NCBI GenBank assembly: GCA_024684065.1
Contig: JAIKXO010000160.1
Location: 1-64,000, forward strand
DNA from: Lachnospiraceae bacterium
GTDB taxonomy: Bacteria > Bacillota_A > Clostridia > Lachnospirales > Lachnospiraceae
Length of the DNA stretch: 64,000 nucleotides
Direction of reading: 5' to 3'
The notes under the pieces are model-generated. The model was not told the origin of the DNA and searched no databases. It saw only the letters and a list, made by a program, of their open reading frames with translations. Position numbers and translations under genes: made by a program. Positions 17,465 to 26,090 of the stretch are shown here, one piece after another (the stretch's first letter is position 1; every line of letters begins with the position of its first letter).

Positions 17465-18484
17465 CTACGGAGTATCCGGTTTAAGACCAAGCGCCTGTTT
17501 CAGCACAGACAGGTTTGATTCCATGATCGACAGGTAGGATATTCCATCACCGATATCTGAGGTTTTGACGGATTGTATCGAATCCATGGTCAGGATCTTC
17601 ATATCCTTAATACCTGTATTTTGGGAAACGGTTTCAGCGATCTTTCCGTCTGAACCGTCTATGATAAGCAGGGTTTCGATCCCCAGCTCTTTTGCTTTAT
17701 CGGACAGAAACGCGATCGTTTCAAAGCTTGCCTCTGTTTCGGCAGAGCAGCCAGAAAAAGCGGCGAAATACTCCAGACCATAGTCCTCCGTAAAATATCT
17801 GAACGGAAACCTGTCACAGAACATAAGGACCTTTAAAGGTGCTTTGGAAACAGCATCCTTATACTCCCCGTCAAGCTTGTCAAGCCTGTCTGTATAGGCC
17901 TCCAGATTACCCCTGTAAATATCCATATGATCCGGGTCAAGCCTTATAAGCTCCTCTGCGATCGCGCTGCAGAACACCCCGGCGTTTCTGAGAGAAAGCC
18001 AGACATGCTCGTCGTTTTCACCGTCAGCATCCCCTGTCATTCCCTCCTTAAGCTCTTCTGCTCTTGCCCCGTCACCAAGAATATCCATAAGGCTTATCGC
18101 ACTGATATCTTTGTTTAAGGAATCAGCCAGGGCATCCTTTACCCATTTATCAGATTCTCCGCCCACATATATCAGAACATCGGAAGAGGATAATTCCATA
18201 ATATCTTCGGCCGAAGGCTGGAAGCTGTGCATATCCACGCCATTGTCAAGGAGGATAGAAAGCTCCCAGTTCTCCTCGGTTCCCTTTATAAGCTCCCTCA
18301 CCCAGTCATATTCCGGGAATATCGTAGTCATTATCCTGAGAGGCTTTCCGCCCGGTAAAGCATCGCCTCCCGGACCGGTACCGGCATCGGGATCTGTCGA
18401 AGTGCCGCACCCGATTAAGATAACACTTGCAATTAAAATAAGCAGGATGTTTGAGAAAAGCGCTCTTTTACTGCCATTCCCCAT
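17465..18484 (-). CDS. Zinc/manganese-type ABC substrate-binding lipoprotein (ZnuA-like), orphan
   Basis: About 339 residues. Signal peptide with lipobox LIGC, then a cluster A-I fold: IMTTIFPEYDWVREL, VDMHSFQPSAEDI, NDEHVWLSLRNA and VLMFCDRFPFRYFTEDY carry the His/Asp positions expected for metal binding. ZnuA proteins often have a His/Asp-rich loop; here it is only a short acidic TGDADGENDEH. The longest frame starts at 18511, but that ATG overlaps a TATAAT-like -10, so the ATG at 18484 after AAAGAGAA is preferred. No metal-transport permease or ATPase is in the window. Confidence 0.85.
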   Translation of the reverse strand: MGNGSKRALFSNILLILIASVILIGCGTSTDPDAGTGPGGDALPGGKPLRIMTTIFPEYDWVRELIKGTEENWELSILLDNGVDMHSFQPSAEDIMELSSSDVLIYVGGESDKWVKDALADSLNKDISAISLMDILGDGARAEELKEGMTGDADGENDEHVWLSLRNAGVFCSAIAEELIRLDPDHMDIYRGNLEAYTDRLDKLDGEYKDAVSKAPLKVLMFCDRFPFRYFTEDYGLEYFAAFSGCSAETEASFETIAFLSDKAKELGIETLLIIDGSDGKIAETVSQNTGIKDMKILTMDSIQSVKTSDIGDGISYLSIMESNLSVLKQALGLKPDTP

Positions 18485-18589
18485 AATAACGTTCTCTTTA
18501 AAAATTCGCATTATATAATACCGTATGTTATTATATTCAGATTCCTTTTGTCTGATTCTGTCTTAAAGGAATCATTTCTACAATATTTA

Positions 18590-18616
18590 ATCGGGCAGGA
18601 GAATCCCCTGCCCGAT
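18590..18616 (-). terminator. Hairpin after aspS
   Basis: ATCGGGCAGG (18590-18599) and CCTGCCCGAT (18607-18616) form a perfect 10-bp stem 20 bases past the aspS stop. The sequence after it on the minus strand is AT-rich (TAAATATTG) but not a proper T-run, so termination may be partial. Confidence 0.55.
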
Positions 18617-18635
18617 AGTCATCGCTGCCTTGAGT

Positions 18636-19970
18636 TTATGGATTGAGTCTGTTGGGGCCCCTGAATATAAACATGGCTTCCTTAATATGAAGCCCGAGCA
18701 TGAGCATTGTCAGCCTGTCGATCCCGAGACCGAAGCCTCCGTGAGGAGGACAGCCATACTTAAAGAATTCCAGATAGAACTTCACGTCTTCCGCAAGCCC
18801 CTTCTCATCCGCCTGTTTCTTGAGTTCCTCATAGCGGTGCTCTCTCTGCGCGCCCGTTGTGATCTCAACACCTCTCCATATAAGGTCATAGCCCTGCGGA
18901 ATACCCGCCTCATCCCTCATATGGTAGAAAGCTCTTTTTTCGGCGGAATAATCGGTAACAAAAAGGAATTCATGACCATAATGCTTCTTCACCCAGTCAA
19001 AGCTCAGCTGCTCCGCCTCTGTAGTCAGATCACCCTTTTCAGACTCCTCCGCTTTATAGCCGAAATCCTCTTCAAGCCCTTTATAGAGCTCTGCAAGCGT
19101 GACCACGGGGAAGGGCGTTTCAGGAACGATGATCTCCTGTCCGAAGAGCTCAAGTATCTGCTCACCATACTTCTCCTTCACGCTTTTTAAAGCTGAGGCG
19201 ATAAGCTCCTCCTCAAGCTTCATTACATCCCTGAATGATTCTATATAGCTGAATTCCAGATCAAATCCCGTAAATTCGGTGGTATGCTTGCTGGTATATG
19301 ACTTCTCTGCCCTGAATACCGGACCCACCTCGAATATCCTCTCGAATCCGCTCGCCATCGCCATCTGTTTATAGAACTGCGGGCTCTGCGCAAGATAAGC
19401 ATTACGGTCAAAGTACTTCACCTCAAACACATCCGCTCCGCTCTCGCTTGCCGCTCCGATAAGCTTGGGAGTATGTATCTCAATGAATCTCCTCTCAAGC
19501 AGGAACTGCCTCATGGCATTCACAAACTCGGTCTGAACCTTGAACATGAGCTGGTTTTCATCAGTCCTTAAATCTATCCAGCGGTAATCGATCCTCTGGT
19601 CTATGCTCGAGCGTTCAACCGCCTTTTTCTTTTTCGTGGCGGGGATTTCCTTTCTTGCAATGGGAAGAGCTTCCGCTATGCTCTCTATTTTGAGCTCCGT
19701 AGGGATAAGCTCTATACCCCCCATCTTTACATATTCATTCTCGATCACCTTTCCGGTCACCGTGATAACGGAATCATTCGTAAGGGTATCAAGCTCCTCC
19801 AGAGAAAGATCAGTGGTCTCCTTCTCTATCGTCACCTGCAGCTTTCCCGTTATATCCTTAAGCACAATAAACGCCATTGCCTTGCCGTTCCTGAAATTTT
19901 CGACAAAGCCCTGCACTCTGGCCTCGCTTCCGATACTGCTTTTGATATCACAGATATATGTCCTTTCCAT
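18636..19970 (-). CDS. aspS: Aspartyl-tRNA synthetase, archaeal/tRNA(Asn) type
   Basis: 444 residues: N-terminal OB-fold (ARVQGFVENFRNGKAMAFI), then a class II core with motif 2 (FRAEKSYTSKHTTEF) and motif 3 (GFGLGIDRLTML). At about 440 residues and without the GAD insertion it is the short archaeal-type form, often non-discriminating and used to make Asp-tRNA(Asn) for the GatCAB amidotransferase. Family members usually end in a segment like LFPRDPNRLTP; here it is IFRGPNRLNP. AAAGGAG precedes the ATG. It follows gltX across a 225-base gap that contains a TATAAT near the start and small dyads. Confidence 0.9.
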   Translation of the reverse strand: MERTYICDIKSSIGSEARVQGFVENFRNGKAMAFIVLKDITGKLQVTIEKETTDLSLEELDTLTNDSVITVTGKVIENEYVKMGGIELIPTELKIESIAEALPIARKEIPATKKKKAVERSSIDQRIDYRWIDLRTDENQLMFKVQTEFVNAMRQFLLERRFIEIHTPKLIGAASESGADVFEVKYFDRNAYLAQSPQFYKQMAMASGFERIFEVGPVFRAEKSYTSKHTTEFTGFDLEFSYIESFRDVMKLEEELIASALKSVKEKYGEQILELFGQEIIVPETPFPVVTLAELYKGLEEDFGYKAEESEKGDLTTEAEQLSFDWVKKHYGHEFLFVTDYSAEKRAFYHMRDEAGIPQGYDLIWRGVEITTGAQREHRYEELKKQADEKGLAEDVKFYLEFFKYGCPPHGGFGLGIDRLTMLMLGLHIKEAMFIFRGPNRLNP

Positions 19971-20195
19971 ATAAACACTCCTTTTTCATATAATTATATC
20001 TGATCTCCTGTAACTGCCGTCCCTGAATGATCTTCAGCAACCGTCCTGCTGCAGCCGGGCAATCGCAATGCCCATAGATCGATCTCTTTATCCGGTTACC
20101 GGAGATCAAATGCCTAAGCTCCGTTACGCACCCGGCTAAAACGCGCATGGTATATATCCGGCAGACAGGATCATTCCGCTGAGCTTTCAAATAAA

Positions 20196-21650
20196 TCAGT
20201 TCAGGCCCATAATCGCATTCCTTACTCTCTCAAGAGCCGGATCTTTCCCAAGTATTACGCAAAGATCGGTTCCGCCGCCCGGTGATGCGGAGGTTCCCGA
20301 AAGAGCAATTCCCAAAGGATACAATAAGGCTCCGGGCTTCATTCCAAGCTCTGCCGCTTTTTCCTTGCTCCTTGCAAAAATCTCATCAGTTGTCCATGTC
20401 TCAATGCCCTCAAGTAACGGAAGAAGAGCCTGCAGCGAAATAAGCGCCGATTCTGTGGTCGTCTTCTGCTTTTTGTTGATATAAAGTCCGGGATCTATCT
20501 CCCCTATTCCCTCTATAAAGCTTATTTTTTCCGGGATCTCCCCAAAAGTCGAAAGCCTCGGCTGAAGGTTCTTTAGGAGCAGGTCAACATCGGCGGCCTT
20601 TTCGGTCGTCTTCTCTACCCACACAAGAGCCTTATCCTTAAAATCTTCAAACCGCATATTCCTGATATATACGGAATTAAAGTATTTTAGCTTCTGAATA
20701 TCAAAGATCGAAGGAGAAGCGCTTATCCGCTCAGGATCCCAGTGCTCTATCATCTCGTCAAGCGTAAACATCTCTTTCTCAGGATCCTTCGGGGCCCATC
20801 CCAAAAGCAGGAGATAATTTAAAACCGCATCCGGAAGAAAGCCCTGTGCGAGCAGATCATTAAAGCTCGCATCCCCGTTACGTTTCGAAAGCTTATTATG
20901 GGCATCCTTCATAACCGGAGGACAGTGGATGTATACAGGTATATCCCATCCGAAGGCCTTGTAAAGCAGATTATATTTAGGCGTGCTGCTTATGTATTCC
21001 GCGCCCCGCACCACGTGCGAGATCTTCATAAGGTGATCGTCTATTACATTGGCAAAATTATAGGTGGGCATACCGTCAGACTTTATGAGGATCTGATCAT
21101 CTAAGGATGCGTTATCAACAGTGATCTTTCCGTATACAAGATCAGTAAATTCAGTCTCCCCATCAAGCGGGATCTTCTGCCTTATGACATAAGGCGTCCC
21201 TTTTGAGAGCTGCTCATTCACCTGCTCCTCTGTCAGATTGCGGCAGTGCCTGTCATAGGAGCTGTCCTTCTCCCCTGAGGCTTCCTGCTTCTCCCGCATT
21301 TCTTTAAGCCTCTCCTCTGTACAGAAGCAGTAATAAGCGCCTCCCTTTTTTACAAGCTCCTCGGCATAGGACTTATATATGTCCATGCGCTCGCTCTGCA
21401 CATAAGGGCCGTATTCCCCCCCGACATCAGGTCCCTCGTCCCATAAAAGGCCGACTTCCCTCATAGTTTCAAAAACAACATCTACCGAGCCTTCTATAAG
21501 GCGCCCTCTGTCAGTGTCCTCGATCCTCAGTACAAAATCCCCTCCGTAATGCTTCGCGGTAAGATACTCATAGAGAGCCGTGCGAAGATTTCCGATATGC
21601 ATATAGCCTGTGGGGCTCGGCGCAAACCTTGTCCTGACCCTGTCACTCAT
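20196..21650 (-). CDS. gltX: Glutamyl-tRNA synthetase
   Basis: 484 residues, class I synthetase. The HIGH motif is at PTGYMHIGNL (residues 12-21) and the KMSKS variant is KLSKRNGD near residue 240. The zinc-ribbon-like region YYCFCTEERL is present. Length and motif order are normal, and the C-terminal anticodon-binding part is complete. AGAGGAG 9 bases before the ATG; TATACT upstream may be its -10. It lies with aspS in the same direction, possibly under a separate promoter. Confidence 0.95.
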   Translation of the reverse strand: MSDRVRTRFAPSPTGYMHIGNLRTALYEYLTAKHYGGDFVLRIEDTDRGRLIEGSVDVVFETMREVGLLWDEGPDVGGEYGPYVQSERMDIYKSYAEELVKKGGAYYCFCTEERLKEMREKQEASGEKDSSYDRHCRNLTEEQVNEQLSKGTPYVIRQKIPLDGETEFTDLVYGKITVDNASLDDQILIKSDGMPTYNFANVIDDHLMKISHVVRGAEYISSTPKYNLLYKAFGWDIPVYIHCPPVMKDAHNKLSKRNGDASFNDLLAQGFLPDAVLNYLLLLGWAPKDPEKEMFTLDEMIEHWDPERISASPSIFDIQKLKYFNSVYIRNMRFEDFKDKALVWVEKTTEKAADVDLLLKNLQPRLSTFGEIPEKISFIEGIGEIDPGLYINKKQKTTTESALISLQALLPLLEGIETWTTDEIFARSKEKAAELGMKPGALLYPLGIALSGTSASPGGGTDLCVILGKDPALERVRNAIMGLN

Positions 21651-21774
21651 AATACTTTATCTCCTCTTATTAGTATAACACAGTTATTTAATCCGGAACC
21701 GTTCAATTCCTGAACGGCTTTTCAATGCCTATAGCAGTATACATTTTGAATAATGGCTTGTCAATCAGACAGCC

Positions 21775-23049
21775 TCACCCGGGCATAAAACCCTGCCTGT
21801 CTTCAGGTTCTTCATCATCGATCCATGTGATATCCGGTATCTTCGGTTCACTCTCTTCTAAGAGCGATATAAGGTCGTCAAAAGAATAGGGTCTTTTTGC
21901 AGGCTTGTCAAAACTATAGCCATATTGATACAAAAGGGCGTTGGAATATTGCTCCTCTGACATGGAAATCCCGTTTGCCTCATACAGAGAAGCAGATTTT
22001 GAAATATTCTTTGAACTATTCCCTCCGGTTTCTTCCCGGCATGTTCCGTCAAACTTCGGAGTGATAAAACCGTTTTTCAGCTTAAATACCTTATCATAAT
22101 GAATGCTGTCTGATTCCCCGTAAAAATAAACCGTCTGATTCTCGGTAGATACCTTGCATAAACCGTTTCCCTTAATCCTTTTCTCCATCAGATATTTTCC
22201 GTCAGTTGTCAGAACAGAATAATAATCGGAATCATCTTTTATATGCAGGATGATTACCGGGGTTTTATATATATCCATACAGAATATCAGATTATCATCA
22301 CAGACACAGGTACCGTCCTCCTCAAGATTCCTCAGATAATCAAGGTATAACTGCCTCCACCCGGGAGTTTCCTTTTTATCTTTCTTATCCGCGAGGAATT
22401 TTTCTCTTCTCTTTTCAAATTCCTCGGTCAGATCTTTAAGGCTGTAGCTATAGCCTCTTATAGTCCTCTGAGGACCGAACCCATATACCTCATCATACAG
22501 ATCCCAGAATTCCTCGGAAGAAACCGGCACCTGTTCACCTTTTTCATCATAATAACAGAACGAGCCGCTGTCATAACCGCCCCGGAATAAAAGCTCCAGC
22601 TTCCCGTCTTTTGTCGACAGTATTTCCTCATCATATTTTGAATAATCCCTGCTCTTCTTTTCAACAATGCGGATGAGATTAGAATGAGGCAGGTAATAGC
22701 AGTCCGTCATTGAACTTACATTGCAGATATCTCTCTCTGAAACCTCAGACCCCTCGATCGAAAGAAGCAGCCCACCCTGCTCATCCTGATCAGACTGCAG
22801 AAGGATCTCCGGGATATCGTCATAATTTAAATAGATAAGCTCCGCCCGTAAAAACTTAAGTCCAGACTTTGCGCTGCCCGTATCCCCGTTATCCGAATCG
22901 AGACCATTCAGATAATCAAGATATATCGTCGTCCACTGAGATTCGTCAAGCTTAACTGGTTTACCGTCCTGCGCCTTTGTGCCCACGCTTAAAAGCATGG
23001 AAAACACTGCCGACAATGCAGCTATTTTTCTCAAGATTCTCTTTTTCAT
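21775..23049 (-). CDS. Secreted protein of unknown function
   Basis: About 424 residues. Signal peptide MKKRILRKIAALSAVFSMLL with likely cleavage after GTKA. Two similar segments, WTTIYLDYLNGLDSD near the N terminus and WRQLYLDYLRNLEED near the middle, suggest an internal duplication of a beta-rich unit. Cysteine-poor, acidic. The longest frame starts at 23151 but crosses the promoter; AGGAG lies before the ATG at 23049. Its promoter has a consensus TTGACA with an array of 9-bp elements directly upstream, shared with the region before the vanW-dltA-dltC-like genes, so these are likely co-regulated. I recognise no family. Confidence 0.75.
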   Translation of the reverse strand: MKKRILRKIAALSAVFSMLLSVGTKAQDGKPVKLDESQWTTIYLDYLNGLDSDNGDTGSAKSGLKFLRAELIYLNYDDIPEILLQSDQDEQGGLLLSIEGSEVSERDICNVSSMTDCYYLPHSNLIRIVEKKSRDYSKYDEEILSTKDGKLELLFRGGYDSGSFCYYDEKGEQVPVSSEEFWDLYDEVYGFGPQRTIRGYSYSLKDLTEEFEKRREKFLADKKDKKETPGWRQLYLDYLRNLEEDGTCVCDDNLIFCMDIYKTPVIILHIKDDSDYYSVLTTDGKYLMEKRIKGNGLCKVSTENQTVYFYGESDSIHYDKVFKLKNGFITPKFDGTCREETGGNSSKNISKSASLYEANGISMSEEQYSNALLYQYGYSFDKPAKRPYSFDDLISLLEESEPKIPDITWIDDEEPEDRQGFMPG

Positions 23050-23110
23050 ATATACTTTTCTCCTGATCAAGATTTTACAGTCCCTTTGCAGTTGCCCAAA
23101 GCATATTAAA

Positions 23111-23139
23111 AAAATATAGTTTGGAGCCGGAATTGTCAA
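23111..23139 (-). promoter_or_regulatory. Promoter of the secreted unknown gene
   Basis: TTGACA (complement of 23134-23139) with TATATT 15 bp or TATTTT 17 bp downstream. It directly follows the repeat array at 23142-23190, the usual layout for an activator bound next to -35. Confidence 0.6.
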
Positions 23140-23141
23140 TC

Positions 23142-23211
23142 CTTCAAACAACCTTTCACAAACTCAAAACTCTTTCACAAACTTTCACCACTTCAAATGT
23201 ATATATTATCC
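23142..23211 (-). promoter_or_regulatory. Array A of 9-bp elements (TTGTGAAAG on the minus strand)
   Basis: On the plus strand CTTTCACAA occurs at 23153 and 23172 and CTTTCACCA at 23182, spaced 19 and 10 bp; a degenerate copy is at 23142. Next to them is CTTCAAATGTATATATTATC (23191-23210). The same elements, spacing and adjacent block occur at 26080-26185. Spacings of 10 and 19-20 bp put sites on nearly the same DNA face. Confidence 0.65.
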
Positions 23212-23212
23212 T

Positions 23213-23509
23213 TCAGTTTCGGACCTGTGGATTAAAGTTGTATGGCTCATCCTCCCATTGGAGATTTTCCGTACTTTCTTTTTTCAGAGATTCTACCAGC
23301 CCGACTATATTATCAACACTGTTCCAGCTGTCGCCGGGCACCTGCGTCGGCTGGATCTCTATATCATACCTTTCTTCCAGCTCATTGATCAATTCAATGA
23401 ATGCCAGGGAATCCAGTATATCCTCCTCGATCAGATTAATATCCGTATCATTACGTAAATCATCATATTCCGTTAATCTGATAATAATATCAATAATCTC
23501 TTCTCTCAT
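23213..23509 (-). CDS. Acyl/aminoacyl carrier protein (DltC-like) with C-terminal extension
   Basis: 98 residues. Phosphopantetheine attachment site DILDSLAFIE (Ser34). Spacing and the later motif GDSWNSVDNIVGLVESL resemble the D-alanyl carrier protein DltC. DltC is usually about 78 residues; this protein has about 20 extra residues, hydrophilic and Asn/Gln-rich, ending NFNPQVRN. It starts 15 bases after the stop of the adenylation gene, so the two are one operon. It would carry an activated amino or hydroxy acid as a thioester, after activation by an Sfp-type enzyme such as that at 32354-33097. Confidence 0.85.
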   Translation of the reverse strand: MREEIIDIIIRLTEYDDLRNDTDINLIEEDILDSLAFIELINELEERYDIEIQPTQVPGDSWNSVDNIVGLVESLKKESTENLQWEDEPYNFNPQVRN

Positions 23510-23524
23510 ATCATCCGCGATCCA

Positions 23525-24937
23525 CTATTCTTTCATCAGTATTCTTTCATCCAGTTTTCCATTATCATCTAACGGGAATCTGTCAACTATTTTTATTACA
23601 GGCATCATATAATCCGGCAATGATTCCCCGAGATGCTTCCTTATGTCCTGTATATTATGAACGCAATCCTCTTTCAGCATGACAAAAGCGATAATTCTGT
23701 TTACAGTTCCTTCTTCATTTACTTTTGTTGTCACAACAGCCTTTTCAATATAATCCAGACCGTCTAATGCTTTTTCAATTTCCGGCAGTTCAACCCTGAA
23801 GCCCTTATATTTTATCTGCCTGTCTTTCCGTCCGATGAAATATAATTTTCCATTTTCCCTGCAGGCAAGGTCGCCGGTCACATAAGCATTCTTACCCATA
23901 AAAGTAATAAACACGCCTTTGTTCAGTTCCTTGTCCACATATCCCTTTCCGACGCTTTCGCCCGTTACGACTATTTCCCCGATCTCATTGTCATTAACGG
24001 GTTCAAGGTTTTCATCGACGATGTAAATATCAACATCATCTTTAGGAAGGCCTATAGATATTTTTTCGCCCGGATCAACAATATTGCCTGTTACGGCAAA
24101 GGTGCATTCTGTCGGCCCATAGCAATTTATTATCCGGAGCCCCGGAAATCTGTCATATAGTTTTTCTGCCGTCTTTCCCGAAAGGTTTTCACCGCAAAAC
24201 AGTATAGTCTTAAGATCCGGCATTAATTCATGGTCAAAAGATTTATCGGCCATTAAATATTCCGCATAGGACGGGGTCATCACCGCAAGGCCTGACCCGC
24301 TTTTCTTAAGCTCGCTAAAAAGCATGGGAAAGTCCCGCTGCGTGTCTCTTTCGATAATATAATGCCTGCTCCTTGTAAGCAGTGACAGATATATATCCGC
24401 CACCGACAGGTCGAAGGAATAATTCGCCTGGTTTAATATGATGTCATTGCTTACATCACATATCTTAACAAGCCAGTCCATGCAGCTGATCAGGTTTCTG
24501 TAAGCGATCTGTACCCCCTTTGGCTCCCCGCTGCTTCCAGAGGTATAGATAATATAGAACAGGTCGTCAGGCTTTAAAAAAATATCAGATATCTCCTCAA
24601 AGGCATCTTTATCCATCACCTCATTAATACCGCTGTCAATTACCAATCCGGGATGCACCTGCTTAATTATCTTTTCCTTCCTCCCTGCGGGGATTGAAAT
24701 ATCTATGGGAACATAAGCCATTCCCGCAAAAGAACACGCAAGAAATGACGCGACCATGTAAATCTCTTTATGCCCGCATACCGCAATTCTATCCTGATAG
24801 CTGCAGTTTCCCAGCAGATAATGGTATATATTGCAGACATATTTATACAGATCCCTGTTTTTATATATTCTACGGTTTATCTGATAACACTCATCCTCAG
24901 GATATTTCTTTAAATTATTCAGTATCTTGCCTAACAT
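23525..24937 (-). CDS. Adenylation enzyme, DltA-like (D-alanine carrier-protein ligase type)
   Basis: 470 residues, ANL superfamily. Core motifs: YTSGSSGEPKG (P-loop), ANYSFDLSVADIY, CYGPTECTFAVT, TGD, GRKDRQIKYKGFRVE (hinge) and the C-terminal lysine in DDNGKLDERI. FCGENLSGKTAEKLYDRFP resembles DltA, including the cysteine reported to sit by the D-Ala pocket, so D-alanine is the likely but unproven substrate. The start overlaps the vanW-family gene by 23 bases and the carrier-protein gene follows. DltB and DltD, which move D-Ala across the membrane to teichoic acid, are absent here. Codon use and composition look more AT-rich than the flanking genes. Confidence 0.88.
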   Translation of the reverse strand: MLGKILNNLKKYPEDECYQINRRIYKNRDLYKYVCNIYHYLLGNCSYQDRIAVCGHKEIYMVASFLACSFAGMAYVPIDISIPAGRKEKIIKQVHPGLVIDSGINEVMDKDAFEEISDIFLKPDDLFYIIYTSGSSGEPKGVQIAYRNLISCMDWLVKICDVSNDIILNQANYSFDLSVADIYLSLLTRSRHYIIERDTQRDFPMLFSELKKSGSGLAVMTPSYAEYLMADKSFDHELMPDLKTILFCGENLSGKTAEKLYDRFPGLRIINCYGPTECTFAVTGNIVDPGEKISIGLPKDDVDIYIVDENLEPVNDNEIGEIVVTGESVGKGYVDKELNKGVFITFMGKNAYVTGDLACRENGKLYFIGRKDRQIKYKGFRVELPEIEKALDGLDYIEKAVVTTKVNEEGTVNRIIAFVMLKEDCVHNIQDIRKHLGESLPDYMMPVIKIVDRFPLDDNGKLDERILMKE

Positions 24938-25769
24938 CGCTGTATTCCCTTATTTCATCCTCAGGGATCAGATCATAATCATACATAACCCGGGAATGAT
25001 TATTTAATATCAGTTCTTTTGCCCTTTGCTCTTTCGTCTCCTTGTCAATAATGATCCGATATACCTTACTGTTTCGATAAAAGATGCCGTCCGGCTCCCT
25101 TGCATAATGATTATCTTCTTCAACAAGTCTGTACTTATCAGGCAATTCGACCGTGCTTCTGATCTCACCATATAAAAAGGTGCTGTCCAGCCATACCCTT
25201 ATCTGTACCGGGTATCCGGTCGTATTTTTAAACCGGTAATCAACAGCCTTATAGGCTACGGAAGTACCGGTTCCGAAAGGCACCCTCCTCTTAACATCCG
25301 GAAAAAGCGCGTCGGAATGATGATGCAGTTCTGTAACGGTGAGCGGCGTATGCAATACCAGCCAATGGATCATGTTGGCCATCTGACAGAGCCCGCCGCC
25401 TGTCCCGCTCAGCAACCTGCCGTTGCTGATCATAAGCCCTTCCAAATACCCTTTCCTCTTCGTGGCATTTCCCACTAGATTCCAGAACGAAAATTCCTCT
25501 CCTGGTTTCACTATTATGCCGTCAATTTTCCTGCCCGCGATCTGCAGATTCACAACCTTGTTTTTCTGCAGCCGCATATCAACGCCATGAAGCTTTCTTA
25601 ATAAAACCTTGCTGTCGCCCTTCCAGATATACTCAAGATTTTTCAGATCCTTTTCTTTGGCGAAGCTCCTGCCGGCGATCAGATCCTTTAAATCTTTTTT
25701 CCTGGCCTCCTTAAATAAGGAAATACTGTAGGCTAATGCTCCATACTCACAAAACAGTTTTCTGCCCAT
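24915..25769 (-). CDS. VanW-family protein
   Basis: 284 residues, no signal peptide or clear membrane span. The VanW core runs from about residue 85 to 210 with PGEEFSFWNLVGNATKRKGY, the hallmark GTGGGLCQMANMIHWL, and PFGTGTSVAYKAVDYRFKN. VanW proteins accompany some vancomycin-resistance clusters; their biochemical role is not established. It is the first gene of a three-gene unit with the DltA-like and DltC-like genes (23-base overlap), which ties it to amino-acyl modification of the envelope. AAGGG precedes the ATG. Confidence 0.88.
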   Translation of the reverse strand: MGRKLFCEYGALAYSISLFKEARKKDLKDLIAGRSFAKEKDLKNLEYIWKGDSKVLLRKLHGVDMRLQKNKVVNLQIAGRKIDGIIVKPGEEFSFWNLVGNATKRKGYLEGLMISNGRLLSGTGGGLCQMANMIHWLVLHTPLTVTELHHHSDALFPDVKRRVPFGTGTSVAYKAVDYRFKNTTGYPVQIRVWLDSTFLYGEIRSTVELPDKYRLVEEDNHYAREPDGIFYRNSKVYRIIIDKETKEQRAKELILNNHSRVMYDYDLIPEDEIREYSDVRQDTE

Positions 25770-25812
25770 ATTTTTTCCCTTACGATCATATTCATGAAAC
25801 GACTACTTTTTC

Positions 25813-26090
25813 TTAAATCCCTGATTTCCGTATGCAGCTTGATATTGTCTTTTCAACATAGTCCGCGCCCGCATAAGAAGATAAAGCATGAGAAAACCTC
25901 GCAGCATCCTTGCTACAGGTTATCCCGTCAACAGTGACAAGGGCTTTCTTCCCGGCTTTTCAGGACCCTGAGCATCATATTTAGGGCATCTTCTTCATTC
26001 GAAGCTATCAGCTCCGCATTTTCTATATGCATGCCCACTCCCGGCACCGAAAAATCAAATTCTGCCTTGAGGAAAAATGCTTTCACAACC
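25813..26090 (-). pseudogene. Frameshifted 3' remnant of an ATPase gene
   Basis: Two adjacent frames read as one protein end. The first gives KAEFDFSVPGVGMHIENAEL and then NMMLRVLKS; the second, after a shift near 25945-25960, gives KKALVTVDGITCSKDAARFS and ends CIRKSGI at a stop at 25813. The pattern (hydrophobic strand VTVD after a lysine-rich helix, then a helix) resembles the Walker B region of AAA-type ATPases common in Lachnospiraceae. The N-terminal part, including any P-loop, is missing; it ends where the repeat array begins. A gene was evidently disrupted upstream of the vanW-family gene. Confidence 0.5.
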
